This document shows, one piece after another, positions 25,385 through 38,353 of a stretch of DNA of 64,000 nucleotides. Every line of letters starts with the position of its first letter. The first letter of the stretch is position 1. Below the pieces are notes generated by a model. The model saw only the letters and a list, made by a program, of their open reading frames with translations. It had not been told where the DNA came from and made no database searches. This DNA comes from Montifringilla adamsi (lineage: Eukaryota; Chordata; Aves; Passeriformes; Passeridae). The translations under genes and the position numbers were made by a program. The stretch lies in NCBI GenBank assembly GCA_017590115.1, contig JAGGNK010006559.1, positions 11,672,162 to 11,736,161 of the forward strand. Direction: 5' to 3'.

Positions 25385-28000
25385 ACCTTAGGAATATTTA
25401 AGTTAGAAGTCTGCCAGAATAGAAGTACAGAAAGCTTACACCTCCCACTCTGTCCTCACAAGGCAGACCCTTTCTTGCAGATTTGGTTCTACATACCTGT
25501 GTTACCTTCTGAGCTGAACTGAACCATTCTGTATCCACTGTTGTCCCTCAGAGAGCTCTTTTCATCAACTCTGAGGCTGACTTCTCCTTTCACCAAGAGA
25601 TCCATCTGACAAGGCACTTCTCCCTTTAAAAGAACCGTGAATAAAGTTGAGAAGAAAGGAAGAGGGAAAAAAACCCCCAAACCAGCTACCCAGAATGAGT
25701 GTATTTTAGAGATTTCAGTGCTATCCATTCATTCTTAACAGGAAAAGTATATCACTTGCCAGCAGAAATGAAAAGCCGCCCTTCAATCCCTACTGTGTAT
25801 TCCTAGGAGTAGCAAGTACCAGAATTAGTTTGGCAGTAGGGGTGAGTGTTCAACATAGCACTTTTAGAGAATTTATGTCTGTTATTGAGTTGCTTCTCTA
25901 TGCTCTCCAACATCTTGTTTGCTTGGACTGCAAAACCGATTTTTTTTTCTGATGTAATTACCAGTGACTTAACTCACTATTTTCATAAATATAATATTTT
26001 TCTTCCTAGAATCTAGTAATAGTTCCTTTATTATTTAAAATTACCCTTTTTCTCTAGTGAAAACAATAAACTCCCAACCTTATTAGAGGTAGTGTGGGTT
26101 GTGTGGTTTTCTTTTTTGGTTTCACTGACTCAGCTCTTATTCTTCAGACCTTAGTGAACATCCAAGTAATACCTGCTGTACTCTTAGCTTCCCCCCAAGT
26201 CATGATTACTGAAAAGAACTGCGTATGTTAAAGCAGAGTTAAACAGCTCACTTGATCAAATGGTGTACTTTCTGCCTTATTGCAAATCATAGCTGAAAGA
26301 TGGATAAAAGACCTTTATTTGGACAAACTGAATTCATCTTGCATGCAGTTAAGGTGTTTTCCTATTAGAGGAAATCCATTGTTCCTGAAGGTTCACAGCA
26401 TTTTGTTACGTTTCTTCTGTCTAATCTATCATAAACCACAAATTCTTGTTCAAGGTATCAAAACTGTTCTAACATACCTTTTTAAACGTCAGGTTTTATA
26501 CACATTGACTTGTAATACTCTGAATAAAATATGACAGTCCTCACAAGGCTACCTAGAGAATGGCTAGAGGGATCTTATCACACTAATACTGGTTGTCTTA
26601 ACATGTGTTCCTCATTTAAGACTCTAAGCATTGTAAATATTCTACAGGGATTAAGCTACTTTTCCAGACTCAGTGCCTGAGTCCACAAAGCTTGTTTTTT
26701 TTTCCCAGTAGTCATTTCACACAGGTTTAGTATTTCTAAAGCTTTCCTCTAAAAAGTCTTCAATTAAGAGCGGTATACTTTGGGACTTTATTTGTCTGCA
26801 TTGGTTTTTTTCACTTTCTACCTCCTCCATCTAGATGTGTGCTGTTTCAAGTGCTTCCCACAGTCTGCTTTCCGTTCCATCTGAAATGCACATTAATACA
26901 CTTCCTCTTTACTTCTCCATTCCCATAATAATCTGAGACTTCACCTTGTACCCCAACATATCCTTCTGTCATGTGCTCCTGACAACCATGCATATGGCTA
27001 ATTTGCATCTTCCTTAAAAATTCTCTCCGGAGCTCAGCAACTGGATCCTCAGGCTGAGGTCTCCCCTTATGACAATCAGATGTGAGGATATAGGTATTCT
27101 AGAAATTGCCTGATTTGTTTTTTGGGTTTTTTTTTAACGCCCAGGGTGTAACAAACCTCTTTGGAGAAAGAGAGAATAACAAAAACAAACAAAAACCCCA
27201 GACTTATTTGTACTGAAATTGGGATTCTGTGTCACTATGAAGCTCTTAACCTTGGCTCCAGGGAGATATTTTCAAGGGAATATTCTGATCATTCCTCAAT
27301 CACATATTAATAAGTACATCATGTCCTCCTCTGTTAATTCATAACCAAAATATCATTTCATTCTTTAGGAACATGGTCCTGAGTTTGGAAATACTGTTTT
27401 AATTCACTCTTAACTGTAATTTTCAAGGTGACATACTTTGCTCTTTATACTGAGGCTTCCCATCTTTTCATCTGCAAATTGCACCAAATCTCTCTAACTT
27501 TTATCACAGGTCTTTAACTTTCATGCTGAGCAACTTTTATGCTGAGTTCATTAATGAAAATGTCAAAATATCAATATCAAAACATTTTATTTGTGGTAAT
27601 ATTGAAGAGTGTTTTTCTTATTTATTCTCTCCCTTTGGTGCAATCAAAAGTAATCTGGCATTTAGCCGATTTTCATCTAATTTACATTTCTAGTGCCAAA
27701 TTCTTTGATGAAATTGAGACAGAGGACATTTGCTTTAATCATTTTCCCAAAAGAGTTTTATGATTTTCCTGGGTGAACTGCCTGTGTTCTCATTTTGAAC
27801 CCTGTTTTCTGGATTCATCATGTTTCAGATACATTTTTTTTTCCTGAAACAATTTTGCTTAATTACTTACACTTTTTATTCACCAAACTTCAGGCTTTTT
27901 TTATTCAAACCTGAAATGATTAGTTACATGATGTATTATTATATGTGACAATCTACTAATATCTTATTCACATTATCTCTTGTGACCCATCATAAATAAT
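25385..28000. other. Non-coding sequence, nothing recognised
   Basis: AT-rich unique sequence with short T runs and a T/A-rich patch near 27115-27200. No gene or named repeat is seen. Confidence 0.5.
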
Positions 28001-28002
28001 AA

Positions 28003-28036
28003 ATAGATAAATATATGTATCGATAAATAAATAAAT
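28003..28036. repeat. (ATAA/GATA)n-like short tandem repeat
   Basis: Runs of ataaata and gataaata interrupted by atatatgtatc. A degenerate tetranucleotide repeat. Confidence 0.65.
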
Positions 28037-29689
28037 GATGAAGAGAACTGGCAATAGAAAAGGGAGGATGTGTGGTTAGGAAGTGTAAGTAAGTTACTGA
28101 AGGGAGGAACAGAGAGGAGTGAATAGTTTGCTGACATTCAACTAAACTTTAATCATTCTCTTTCCAAAGAGGTAATTGCTATTTACAGGAGTTCTAGGTC
28201 ATGATCCCATCTTGGACCCAACTTAGAAGAAGTACCTGAACAATGCAGCACACCATGAGACCTGGGCTGTGAATGAGCACATCTTCAGACTTCCTAAGGT
28301 GCACTGCATCATTAAAAATAAATCAAAGCCTGTAAAAGTTGACATACTGTAGCTGTTTTCCTCACCCCACCTGCTTTAATTTGACACATTTTCAGAGAAA
28401 AGTCACTATTCATTTCATATCTAAACCTGTCAAAACTTTTTTTTCCCTTCACTTAATACCAGAGGAGTCAAGTTTCTTAGTATGGCTTGTTGAAAAGCTG
28501 TAGAGACCAGAAAACTTGTTGCATGTAATGCATCAGTGGGGAAATAAATAGTCTATAACTGAGTAAATATTAAAGATTTCAAATCAAAGTATAAAAAAAT
28601 TGAATGTCCAAAGTATTAAATTCTATGTGAGAAAATAAAATTAATTGATCCTTAATATTTAAAAAAGACATATAATGCTATCAGAAAAAGAATTATTTGA
28701 GATTTTGTGTTTATTTTGTTTTGTTTTCTGGATTTTTAAAATTTTTCTACAGGTAAAGTTCAGACTCCTTACCTCTGAACCTGAATTTCTTAGTTAGTGT
28801 TATGTATGTTTGATAACAGTTCATATTTTCCCAAGGTAACGCCATGAGACTTTTTTCAAACTTGAGGTGTCACATAATGCCAATCATCAGAAAACAACTC
28901 CTTACCTCATTCTGATTTCAAGTAAATATTCCTCTAATAGATAAAGAGGAATCAAGAAGCACAGGGATGTAGTTTTACCTGAGGGGAAAAAATAAATATC
29001 TTCGAAGGTATCTAGAGTCCTCTGTATGTCCATATGGCAACATGGTACCAGCAATTTAGAAGCAGAATGCCCCTGAAACTTTGATCAGCAATTCAGCATG
29101 AACTTAGTTGACAAAAATTGTCACAGAAAAGAAGAAGCAACCTTATGTTTTGGTAGAGGAAATATTACCTTTGAAAAATATTTAGTTGAAATGTACCTAA
29201 CAAGGCTTTTAAAAAGTTGTTTTCAAGTTCCAAGAGTAGCTTTTCATCAGCTTATGACAATGGGAGCCTTACATACACTTCTAGAAAGTAGAAGAATTAT
29301 TTTTTCCCAATTTTTTAAAGTAATTTAAACAAAGCCAACACCTTAGAGAAGACATCAGATTAACAAGGAAAAAACTGCTGCCAGAGAAGTCACCTTCTTT
29401 TAAGGTAAAATCCTAAATAATCAGACTAATGTTAATACGGGACTGTGCCAAGTGATATCAAACTTATGTGGAAATATCTGCTCAACCCACAACATTTTTA
29501 TCTGGGAAAGAAATCTTGAAGAAAAACATGGGCAACAAATTAAGCTTTGCATTAATCTCAGCATCTGTGAAATGTGTTATTGCTGTGTGATTTTGACTTT
29601 GGTAAAGTCTTTGGTTCAGTCTCAAGCAGAGACAAGCCTCCCCTGTTAGCTGATATTTTCATTGTTTTAATAAATTAAGTTATCTTTGA
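28037..29689. other. Non-coding sequence, nothing recognised
   Basis: AT-rich unique sequence. Frames under 80 codons only. Confidence 0.5.
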
Positions 29690-30640
29690 GTCAAAGTTGC
29701 AGGGAAGAATACAGCTGCTTGGATAGCAAGGGCAAAAATCTCATGGAGTGATGTGAAACACATCTGCTCTGCTCAGTGTGAGATCATTGCAAAAAATAGT
29801 GAACTGGAGCTATACAATTCCATGGATCTCACTGAGAAGGAAAGCTGCAAGCCTCCATTACTACAACCAAATTCTTTAAATCTCTGAGCTATGAATGAGT
29901 CAATTGCCATGTTTACCTTTGATTTGCAACCACAGCTTTTACAATAGGGAGCACTGATTCATAAAAGACTCCATGGCCATGCGAGGCAGTTTAGTAACAT
30001 GAAACAAGCTCAACTGGAAGAGAGAGAGCAAGTGGTTAGCTCTGTTAAGAAACCGTCACAGCTGGCTTCTTCCTTTGACAACTAGTGACACCCACCAGCA
30101 CCCTCGGTTGACCAACTTAAAAATTAAGAAACTGGCTCTAATAACACATTTTGTGAAGAACAGAAATAGTAGACATAGGAATTGCAGAACTGGAACAAGT
30201 GTTGAACAGCAAATTTGCCTTATAGGATCATGTTGGAATTGAGGCTGCTGAGCACACAATTATATCAGACTCTGGTGGCCAGAGTGCAGTTTTATTACAG
30301 ATGCTAGAAATGTCCCAGTTCCAATAGTTAGGTATAGGTAGAACTAAGATCTGCCTGATTTTAAAACTTATGCCGACAGAGCTCCAAATAGCTTTTTATT
30401 GTCTGCTGGCTAAGCACTGATGTACTGTGTGGACTTCATCCAGTAGCAGAGAGCAATAAATATGCATGGTAGGGAGAAGATTAAGATTCTGGCTTTCCCC
30501 AAAACTATCACCCAAAATTGCCTGTGAGAAAATTAAAGACTTGACAGGAAAGAGTGCAATTAAGTATACTCAGGTGTATTTGCATGTGCTCTGAATGAAT
30601 TACAAGATACAGTGGTTGTGCCAATCACAGTAGGGAGAAT
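29690..30640. other. Candidate conserved non-coding region
   Basis: Nearly 1 kb without simple repeats or transposon signatures and of more balanced composition than its flanks. It carries motif-dense patches: gtttacctttgatttgcaac (forkhead-like GTTTAC and TCF/LEF-like CTTTGAT) near 29911, aataaatatgcatg (octamer-like ATGCAT) near 30456, and tatttgcatgtgc (ATTTGCAT octamer) near 30578. These motifs are read directly; an enhancer role is an inference. Confidence 0.25.
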
Positions 30641-31637
30641 TATAGAGTGAATAATAGAGTAATAACATACTCATTAAAAGTACATTAAACCTATATCTCA
30701 ATATTTTGAAAAACAAAGCAAAACACATCATCAAAACCACTCCTTTCTGAATTTTAAAATTAAGATAAGGGTAAAAGACTCCCTTTCAATTATAGGGAAA
30801 ACTTTTTATGGCAACACAATGGATTACAGGAATTTTATGCAAAAATACTCAACACCTGCCAAGGATTTTTAAAATCAACTATGAGTTTAATAAAATGATG
30901 CAGAAATTTTATTTATTCCTACTTAGAAGACAAATTTGTCATAACTAATAGTGATTTCAAATTACCTGAAAAAAATATTTAGAGAACTAATCTTCTAAGA
31001 CTGTAAGTCTAGTCCAGTTATGGTTAGGATTAGGGCTGGAATTGACAGAAGAGGGTAATAATTTTGTATATTTTAATTATTTTTATGTTAGTTTGATCCA
31101 AAAGTAATCATTCTATATAATTCTAACATTGTGCATACTCATTGACACTACTTTTTAAAAAAATCAAATGTTGTTCCTAAACTCACTGAATTAATATAAC
31201 AGCAAAACAACTAGAGATGTCTAATTAAATATTTCAGTCACCTTTAATGTCACTGAGTTAAAGCAGTATATTTTGGGTTTCAAATATGTTAATTTAGCTG
31301 ATAATTCAAATCATTATACACCTGTAATTTAAGTTTCTCTCTAAAAAACACCAGTTTCTTGAAAACAAGATGAATTATTCAGAGTTCATAATGAACTTGA
31401 AACCACAAATCATGTTTCAGTGCTTTCAAACTCTCAGTATGGTGGCTAAGAAGCTTGCTGTAGGTGTTAATTAATGGCTGCATTAATTGTTAATTAACAA
31501 GTGTTGAAATAGTAGCAGAAATTAATGCAGAATACATTTAGACTTTCCTAGGTTAACCACTTTAGAAGAGTGACTGGCATATTGAGTCAACTTGATATTT
31601 CTCAGGCTTTTTGGTGATTCAGAATACATCCACAACC

Positions 31638-31640
<3 letters not shown>
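30641..31640. other. Non-coding sequence; includes an AT palindrome
   Basis: AT-rich unique sequence. At 31472-31488 the sequence aattaatg-gctg-cattaatt forms an 8-bp stem with a 4-base loop, and neighbouring ttaatta sites make a small cluster of homeodomain-type TAAT cores. Nothing else is recognised. Confidence 0.45.
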
Positions 31641-31670
<30 letters not shown>

Positions 31671-31695
31671 NNNNNNNNNNNNNNNNNNNNNTTTT
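31640..31695. repeat. Poly-T run interrupted by an assembly gap
   Basis: At least 30 T before and 4 T after a block of 21 N (31671-31691). The true length of the homopolymer is unknown. Any frame reading across it is meaningless. Confidence 0.95.
31671..31691. other. Assembly gap (21 N)
   Basis: The only ambiguous bases in the window, set inside a T homopolymer. The gap could hide just more T, or a retroposon end whose tail is this run. Confidence 0.99.
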
Positions 31696-34496
31696 ACTTG
31701 GACAGGGCAGGTTTTCACTCAATCACTTAATTCCCTGCTGGGAATAGAGAAATATCAGGGCAATCCATTCCAATACTCCAGCTCTTGTGACTAGACCACT
31801 TGACTCACATTAGGAAGCAGAGTTACTGCACAGTGCTGGGAATGTGTAAAGGATGCCATGAATGCAGCCACCATGTCAAAGTTTTCCTGGGTTTCCTCCT
31901 TCTTGGGTCTGAGTTTGAGAGTGGGTGAGATATCAGGATTTGGACTCAGGGAGAAAATTCCCCTGCATTAATGATTCTCTTCATTACAGACTTATTTTTA
32001 GATGCCCAAGCACAAAGTCCAGCCCATATTTTGAAGCAAAAAAACTCTTCTTGTTAAAAGTATCACATGTGGGTTGTACAATTCTAGCACAACAAAACCT
32101 TCGTGACAGTATGGTATCTTTATCAATAGCAATTACATAGTTGCTGATCATCCAAACAAAATCTACAGTTTAAAGAGACAGGAACACATGAAGGATCATC
32201 ACATACAATACAAGTAACAGGAATTTTTTATAAAGTGATGGCAGGTTATGAACACATCAAAATTCAATAACAAACTTGGTGTTCTGTCCAATGCTAAATA
32301 GCATACTTCCAGTAACAAGGCTAGCATTTATTTCACAGCAGTCTAATGCTCAGAAATTCCAAGGATGAGCACGTTCTACTTCACAAATAATCATCAACCT
32401 TTCCTTATGTTGCAGACTTTGAGATTCTAAAGTGAATCATAAATATTTCATGCAAGTATTGCTCTGTGGCACCCATCTGGAAGAAAGGTATTTTCTCCTT
32501 TGTTGATTAAAACTTTATTGACCTTACTGTCTGTCAGGTCCTGCTAAGGGGATTTTTGCCAAGCAAACTTTTAATATTGTGCTTGCCAAAATGCATCAAC
32601 AGATTTTGTAAAGGGTAATCGTAAAACCATGGGGAACATTTAATATTACAGCTAAGACCATGGCATTTACATTTTAACTTTTGCTTACTTTCAGATTTTC
32701 TGCAGTTACAATGGGAAAATGAAATGCAGACAACACAAACACCCCTGCATAAAACAGTGAAATGTCATAGGCTCGATAATTAAGGGATGTTGTAACCTTA
32801 CTGACAATATTTCCAAAGCAAATATCCTTACTTAATAACGAAAAGTTTTTGGAAAAATTCTCCCTAAACTATTTTATCTTCTTTTTTTTCCTAATTTTTG
32901 CCAAAGAACAATTTTGATGAAGAGTCACAGAAAAAGATTGTTGCACAGACTAAGCTCTGAATTTTTGAGAGCTTCTGAGAAGGACTCTAAGAACCATTCC
33001 TCAGTAGGAACCACAAGAGATTGACCATTAATTTTCTCTGCAGACAAGAGAGAGCAGAGGTTCATGCCTGGCTACAAAGCTCAGCTTCTCCCTGTAAGTT
33101 CTGAAATTCCACTAAAGGGAAGGCAGATGGAAGTAAGGTGCAATATACCAGGGCAAGGGAGAAGACTTTATTCTATGATAAAAAAAAAAAGTATTTTAAT
33201 AACCTTGGTCTTAAGGCTGGACATGAAAAATAGGTTTTCAGAAGCTGTTATTGATTTGTATATACGAATCATGTTTGATAAAATAAGTATCTGTGCTTTA
33301 AAAAAAAATCTTGTTTGTTTCTAGCAGAAAACACTCCAAAAATGTTGGTCTGTCTCAGACCACCCATCAGATGTTTGTCATTGTTCTGCCAGTATTCTTC
33401 AGATATATTTGAATAAACCATTTTTCAGAGAGAAATTAAAGTACTCTATTCACCAAACAAATACTTGTGAGATACAAGGTTTTAATTAGCAGTTTAGTAC
33501 TGAGGTGTGTCAGTATATTATAGACAATCTTCTTGTCTTTCCCATCCTCCTTAAAACTCCAGAGTTCTTTCAGGCTTCATCTCTTTATAAGTTCTAATCT
33601 AAACATACCCATATATCTATCTATTGTTAACTTAAAAATTGTTATCTTCAAAGCAAGGGTGACCTAGAAAGACCTGGTATTATCCAGCCTACCACAACTC
33701 TTTGGGATGATTTACCATGGAGTGAAATGTAATGGAGGATTTGGAAAACACACCTAGTCTGGTGGTGCAACAGAATTCCAATACAGGTAGTGTGCCAAAA
33801 AAATCCAAAATAATAGGCTTCCAGTCAGAAAAAAAAAAAAAGAAAATAACCAAAGTCAAAAGAGTTCACAAATAAGTGGAAAAAGGAGTATCACCACAGC
33901 CAATATCATCTGATTCTTTTACTGAAATTCAATATTTGGATTTTATAAATGTTTTAGGCAGACCAGACACATAGAAAATTCACCAAATGGTGTATAACAA
34001 CACTGTATATGTTGTTGTGGTAGATCAATCGGTTTCACAAAACTTAAGTTAAACTGAAGGGGAAAATAAGAAGGCTTTGCTGAACTGTCTTTCCCAGTTA
34101 ACTTTCAAAGAACCCTTAGTCCCAATAATAGTACCAACTCAACAGTATCAACTTCTAGCATTTCATATCTTCAAAGGCTCATTTATCTTCACTTATACAT
34201 CTGTCAGTAATCCTTTTCTTCTAAGTGCTACCCAAACACAACACTTCAACAACATTCAGCTACCAGGCAAAAGTTAATCACTAGACTGACAGAGGAGGAA
34301 ACAGGGCTACACAATGGGGCAATGTTACCCAGCAGAACAAGGGATCATCGAGGTTCTGTGCCATAAATCCAATGACTGCAACACAGCAGAGGTAATTCAG
34401 AAGTGGTTCTGATTTATCTCACCATAATCCACTTAGGTTTTTGGCTAATTTCTGCAGAAATATTCAACTATCTATTTCAAACACATTATGGGCAAA
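31696..34496. other. Non-coding sequence, nothing recognised
   Basis: AT-rich unique sequence with A runs at 33180-33190 and 33829-33841. No transposon signature. Frames under 90 codons only. Confidence 0.5.
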
Positions 34497-34580
34497 ATAT
34501 ATGTATATATATGTGTGTGTGTGTGTGTATATCTATACACACACAGACATATATATATATATGCATGTATCTATATGTAT
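34497..34580. repeat. Compound TA-TG-CA-TA microsatellite with inverted symmetry
   Basis: A TG run (34512-34529) is followed by atct and then a CA run (34537-34545), all flanked by TA runs. TGTGTGTGTAT at 34520-34530 is the exact reverse complement of 34535-34545, so an 11-bp stem with a 4-base loop forms, with further imperfect TA pairing outside. The open frames on both strands here come from the repeat. Confidence 0.85.
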
Positions 34581-36309
34581 ACACTCTTTGTTGTGGCAAA
34601 GCAACAACTATACTTGTAAGTTCCATTCCTGAAAGAACAGAAAGAAAAATAAGCATTTGGCTAAGTACATATGTCATTGAAAGAAAAATATTCTTATTTT
34701 TAAGATACATATTTTGGTACTCCACAAGATAGAACTTTTCCAGTCTGTACCTTCTGTGTCTTATTTATTTACAGTTTGGTATATTGACCATCAGGAGAAG
34801 TCCATCATTTTTTCCACACCACTATTCCTTATGAACTTGTCCAGAGAGGAATTATAGTGAACTAGAGGTGGTGGTTTGGTAAAAGCCGTAGTAAAGTAGC
34901 AGGATATATTTTAGTTGAGTTGATTTAGCAGGTGCTTCTGTCTTGGTGCAAGTCAAAAATATGTCATCTGATGTTTCCATTTAAAAATCACTTGCCCATA
35001 TGGAGTATGTTACCACATCTGTTCAGAAAAATAGGTCACAGATATGTAAATATGGAAATTAACCCAATAAAAATAATCCACTCTGCATCCATAATATCTG
35101 GCCCAAATAATGTGCTGACCTCTAGAGCTGATAAATCTGCTAGTACATGGCAAAGATCTAATGGTAGAAAAATTTATATTTGTAAGCAGAACCCACAAAC
35201 AAATTTATGGTGACAAGCAAACATGAACAAAATATTTACATATACAGATGTGCTGCAACACCTGCTTTGGGTGACCTGTTTTATTTTGTACAGCAGCAGT
35301 GATTTCCTCCACTCTTACACTATATTTATACCACTGTTCTTTTTTTCCCCTAACACTGCTCCACAGTGCTCCGCAGCTATGATGACACAGCATTTGCTAG
35401 CACACCTGCAGCATGCTTGGCTATATCCAGATCTGGAATCATGCCTTTAAATTGTACATCCTACATCTGGGAGATCAGATCTGAGCCTAGATATTACAAT
35501 CATTGTATCAGAAATTTAAGTAACCTTCACAGGCCCTGTGCTGATTTCTGCATACCCACCATCTGAATCCTTCTCAGAGACTGGAAGGAAAACCCAATGT
35601 GTCTGCAAGATTTAGTATTTGAAAGACAAAACTCTGAATTACACTAGATGTTTTTCGTTGCTTGCTGTAAATTGTTAGGAAGATTTGCCTTTCTTTATAA
35701 ATTCCCTCAAAAAAGCTAACGTCATAAACTGAGCTTTACAATGGCTGAACTGTAGTGGCCTTCAAATTAATACACATGTAACTATTTGTAGCATAATAAA
35801 ACATTTCTTTTAGCATTGCACTTTGTCAGCATCCCTTGTGATCCTGTTAATCTAATTCAAACACATAAACTGTTATCCTGCATTAGGAATTTGTTACAGC
35901 TATACTGAAGATCTTTCATTTCAGCTGCTATTTGGTTTTTATTAAAATAGAACTGCCTAAGAGCAATAAAACTGGGAAAACGAATCATGTTTTCCCAGTA
36001 TGCTACAAATCTGGGGAGTTGGTACTTAAAGTGCAGACAGACAGAAATAAAAGGAGACAGTGACAATACAGGAAGCATGAAGAAAAATGTCAGCCTAAGT
36101 ACTACAGTTAGACCACTAATATTTAAAATTATTTTTAGATTGTTTTTGGGGGCGTTTGTGGTTTATCTGGTAACAGGATTTATTTACAGGACAGAATTGG
36201 AAGAGAAAACACGATAGTTATCATAGCTTTAGGGATTTCCTGCCATATGCAAGACAGGCAACCTTGAAATACAAGACTCTAGTATCCAGGAGTCAATATA
36301 CCTAGGCTA
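34581..36309. other. Non-coding sequence, nothing firmly recognised
   Basis: AT-rich with a less AT-rich patch near 35340-35560. Frames of 60 to 95 codons overlap on both strands, which indicates chance rather than coding. No transposon ends seen. Confidence 0.5.
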
Positions 36310-36505
36310 GAATTACAGAATCTCTCAGGCTGGAAAAATGTCAGGAGATCTCTGCTAAAAGCAGGGTCTGCTCTGAATTCAGACCAGCTGCTCAGGGATT
36401 ATTTGATTTGGTATCAAATATCTCTCAAGACAGAGATTGCACAACCTCTCTAGACAACATGTCCCAGTGCTTGAAGTTCTAACAGTGTTCTTCCTCCCAC
36501 CTCCC
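36310..36505 (-). mobile_element. CR1 LINE 3' end (part of a mosaic)
   Basis: The element's 3' end is at the left. It shows the CR1 tail and 3' UTR in complement: cagaatctctcaggctggaa, a gagatctctgctaaaagcag block, caaatatctctcaagacaga and gattgcacaacctctctaga, then the cagtgcttgaag block. The signature stops at about 36505, where sequence of the opposite orientation begins. Confidence 0.8.
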
Positions 36506-36514
36506 AATATCCAG

Positions 36515-36750
36515 TTAGAAGAACATCTACAAATCAGTGGACCCTGATAATATCCACCTGAAGGTGTTAGGAAAGCTGGCTGATGTTGTTGCAAAACTGC
36601 CCTCCATAATCACTGAGAAGTTATGAAGATCAGGAGACAAGCCAGAAAGCTGGAAGAATTCTAATGTCCCTCCCATCTACAATAAAGGCTTATAGGAGGA
36701 TCCAGGAAATTATGGGCCCATCTGGTTTACTTCATACTCAGGACTCCTTT
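36515..36750 (+). mobile_element. CR1 ORF2 fragment in the opposite (forward) orientation
   Basis: Read forward, this stretch resembles the middle of CR1 reverse transcriptase: ggaccctgataatatccacc, ggtgttaggaaagctggctg, cagaaagctggaagaattc, then caggaaattatgggcccatc. It is a coding-region piece with no 3' UTR or tail, flanked on both sides by reverse-oriented CR1. A normal CR1 insertion keeps its 3' end, so this must be a rearranged piece. No open frame survives. Confidence 0.7.
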
Positions 36751-36819
36751 TCCACATCCCAGAGTGTTGTGGACCACTTTGTTACCAGGGCTCACAACTG
36801 ACTGCGTTCAGCTCTTTGT

Positions 36820-37315
36820 TCTCCAGGGCAGAGCTTCTCCCCATCCAGTCAGCTAGACTCCCTTCATATTACTGTAGGAGTTTCATTCCCAAGCACAGGA
36901 CTTTGCATTAGCCCTGTTGATTTTCATGAAGTTCCTGTTGTTCCATCACACCAGCCTGACTAAAGCCATCTGAACTGCAGATCTGCCCTTGAATGTTATC
37001 TGTTCCATTTCCTAGTTTCCTGTCACTGAAGAAACTGGCCAGGGGCATTGTGTCTCCACCTCACCACCACTGATAAAGATACCAAACTGGATAGGCCTGA
37101 GGATAGACCCTCTGGAAAACTCCACTTCTAAATGTCCTTCAGGTACAATATGGACACTAACTGCTACATTTTGGACCCAATGAGACAGTTTTTCACTTCT
37201 CTGGTAGTCAGTCTATCTGGAGAGTAATACTGTAAGATTCCAACAGAGAGAGAAAAGATGCTACAGGAGACTATGATGAAAATTTTGTTGAAGTCAAAGT
37301 TGATGGTTTATGAGG
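36820..37315 (-). mobile_element. CR1 LINE 3' region, second reverse-oriented piece of the mosaic
   Basis: In complement it shows the CR1 blocks cacaggactttgcattagcc, ctgttgattttcatgaagtt, a ccactgataaagataccaaa block, aggataggcctgaggatag-like sequence and finally ttttgttgaagtcaaagttg. These lie further toward the 5' end of the element than the blocks at 36310-36505, consistent with the two being parts of one old copy interrupted by the forward fragment. The stretch 36750-36820 is unassigned. Confidence 0.75.
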
Positions 37316-37320
37316 TGCAT

Positions 37321-37341
37321 GATAATAATAATAATAAAAAA
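37321..37341. repeat. (ATA)n short repeat
   Basis: About six ATA/ATAA units next to the truncated end of the CR1 mosaic. Confidence 0.7.
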
Positions 37342-38036
37342 ACCAAATAGAAAACCAACATCATCTTCTGAGACCTTCAAAGTTAAAAGCCACTTATCTA
37401 AATGCATACATTGAACAATTAAAGGTTGTACAAACTGCTACTTAACTAATTTCTTTGTCTTACACTAAATCTGGCACCAGGGGCAAAAGGGAAAGCTTCT
37501 GGACTAATTAATACAGAGATACTGAAAAAAGGGAAAATTTCAGATCTTTTAAAGGAAACATATTTTTACTTTCTGCAGCACACTGTAAATAAAACATTTG
37601 CAGAAAAAACATAGGGAACTTTCTCAAGTGTAAATATTGCCTTTTCCCTCTATCTTTTCAAATGTAACTGCATACAAAAGAAAGGTCTATAAAGGCAGAA
37701 TTTAAACAAGGTAGCTGTTGTTCCAAGTTCAGAAATAGTTCTTTCCAGTTGCATTACAGTTACAACAGATTCAATCCTACTGAAGAACAGTTTTAAGTCT
37801 GTCAATCTCAATGAATTTTTTTAAGAGTGGGGAGATAGACAGGGATATAAACTCAGCTGATGAAAAAGTCCTTAATTTGTCATTAATTTTGAAAAGATGG
37901 AGGCCTATCTGCTTAGTGTATTTAAAATGCATGTATTTAATGTAATTACAAATATTTCTTAGTAGATTTCATGCTATATATTTGCTAACTTTTATTCCAT
38001 TTAAAAGATTTAAGTTTAGCTATGGCTGAACTTTCA

Positions 38037-38078
38037 AGTGTTACAATAGCTGAAATTGAAGTGTTACAATAGCTGAAA
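38037..38078 (+). repeat. Two-copy tandem repeat, 23-bp period
   Basis: agtgttacaatagctgaaa occurs twice, at 38037 and 38060. The first copy is preceded by a weaker related stretch (tatggctgaactttca). Confidence 0.8.
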
Positions 38079-38353
38079 AATACAACTGGAGACTAAAATT
38101 CAACAAAATTTAATACCTGATATGTTCTTAATAGAATATCCCAAATGCCATTGCCTTATTCTCTACTGATTCCCCAACACACACTTTAATTTCAACATCT
38201 TGAAGTTAATCCATTCTGCTGGGTTATGGTTGATTTGCTGTCATTTTAAAACAGACTTTGCAAATTCTTATGGGAAAATGCAGAAATTATCCTGAAATCT
38301 TATGTTTCAATTTTTATTGTATTTGTTAAATTTACAATTTTTACATTTAAAAA

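Noticed and set aside
31522..31722. Minus-strand frame crossing the N block
   Set aside because: It reads through poly-A/T and unknown bases, so it is an artefact.
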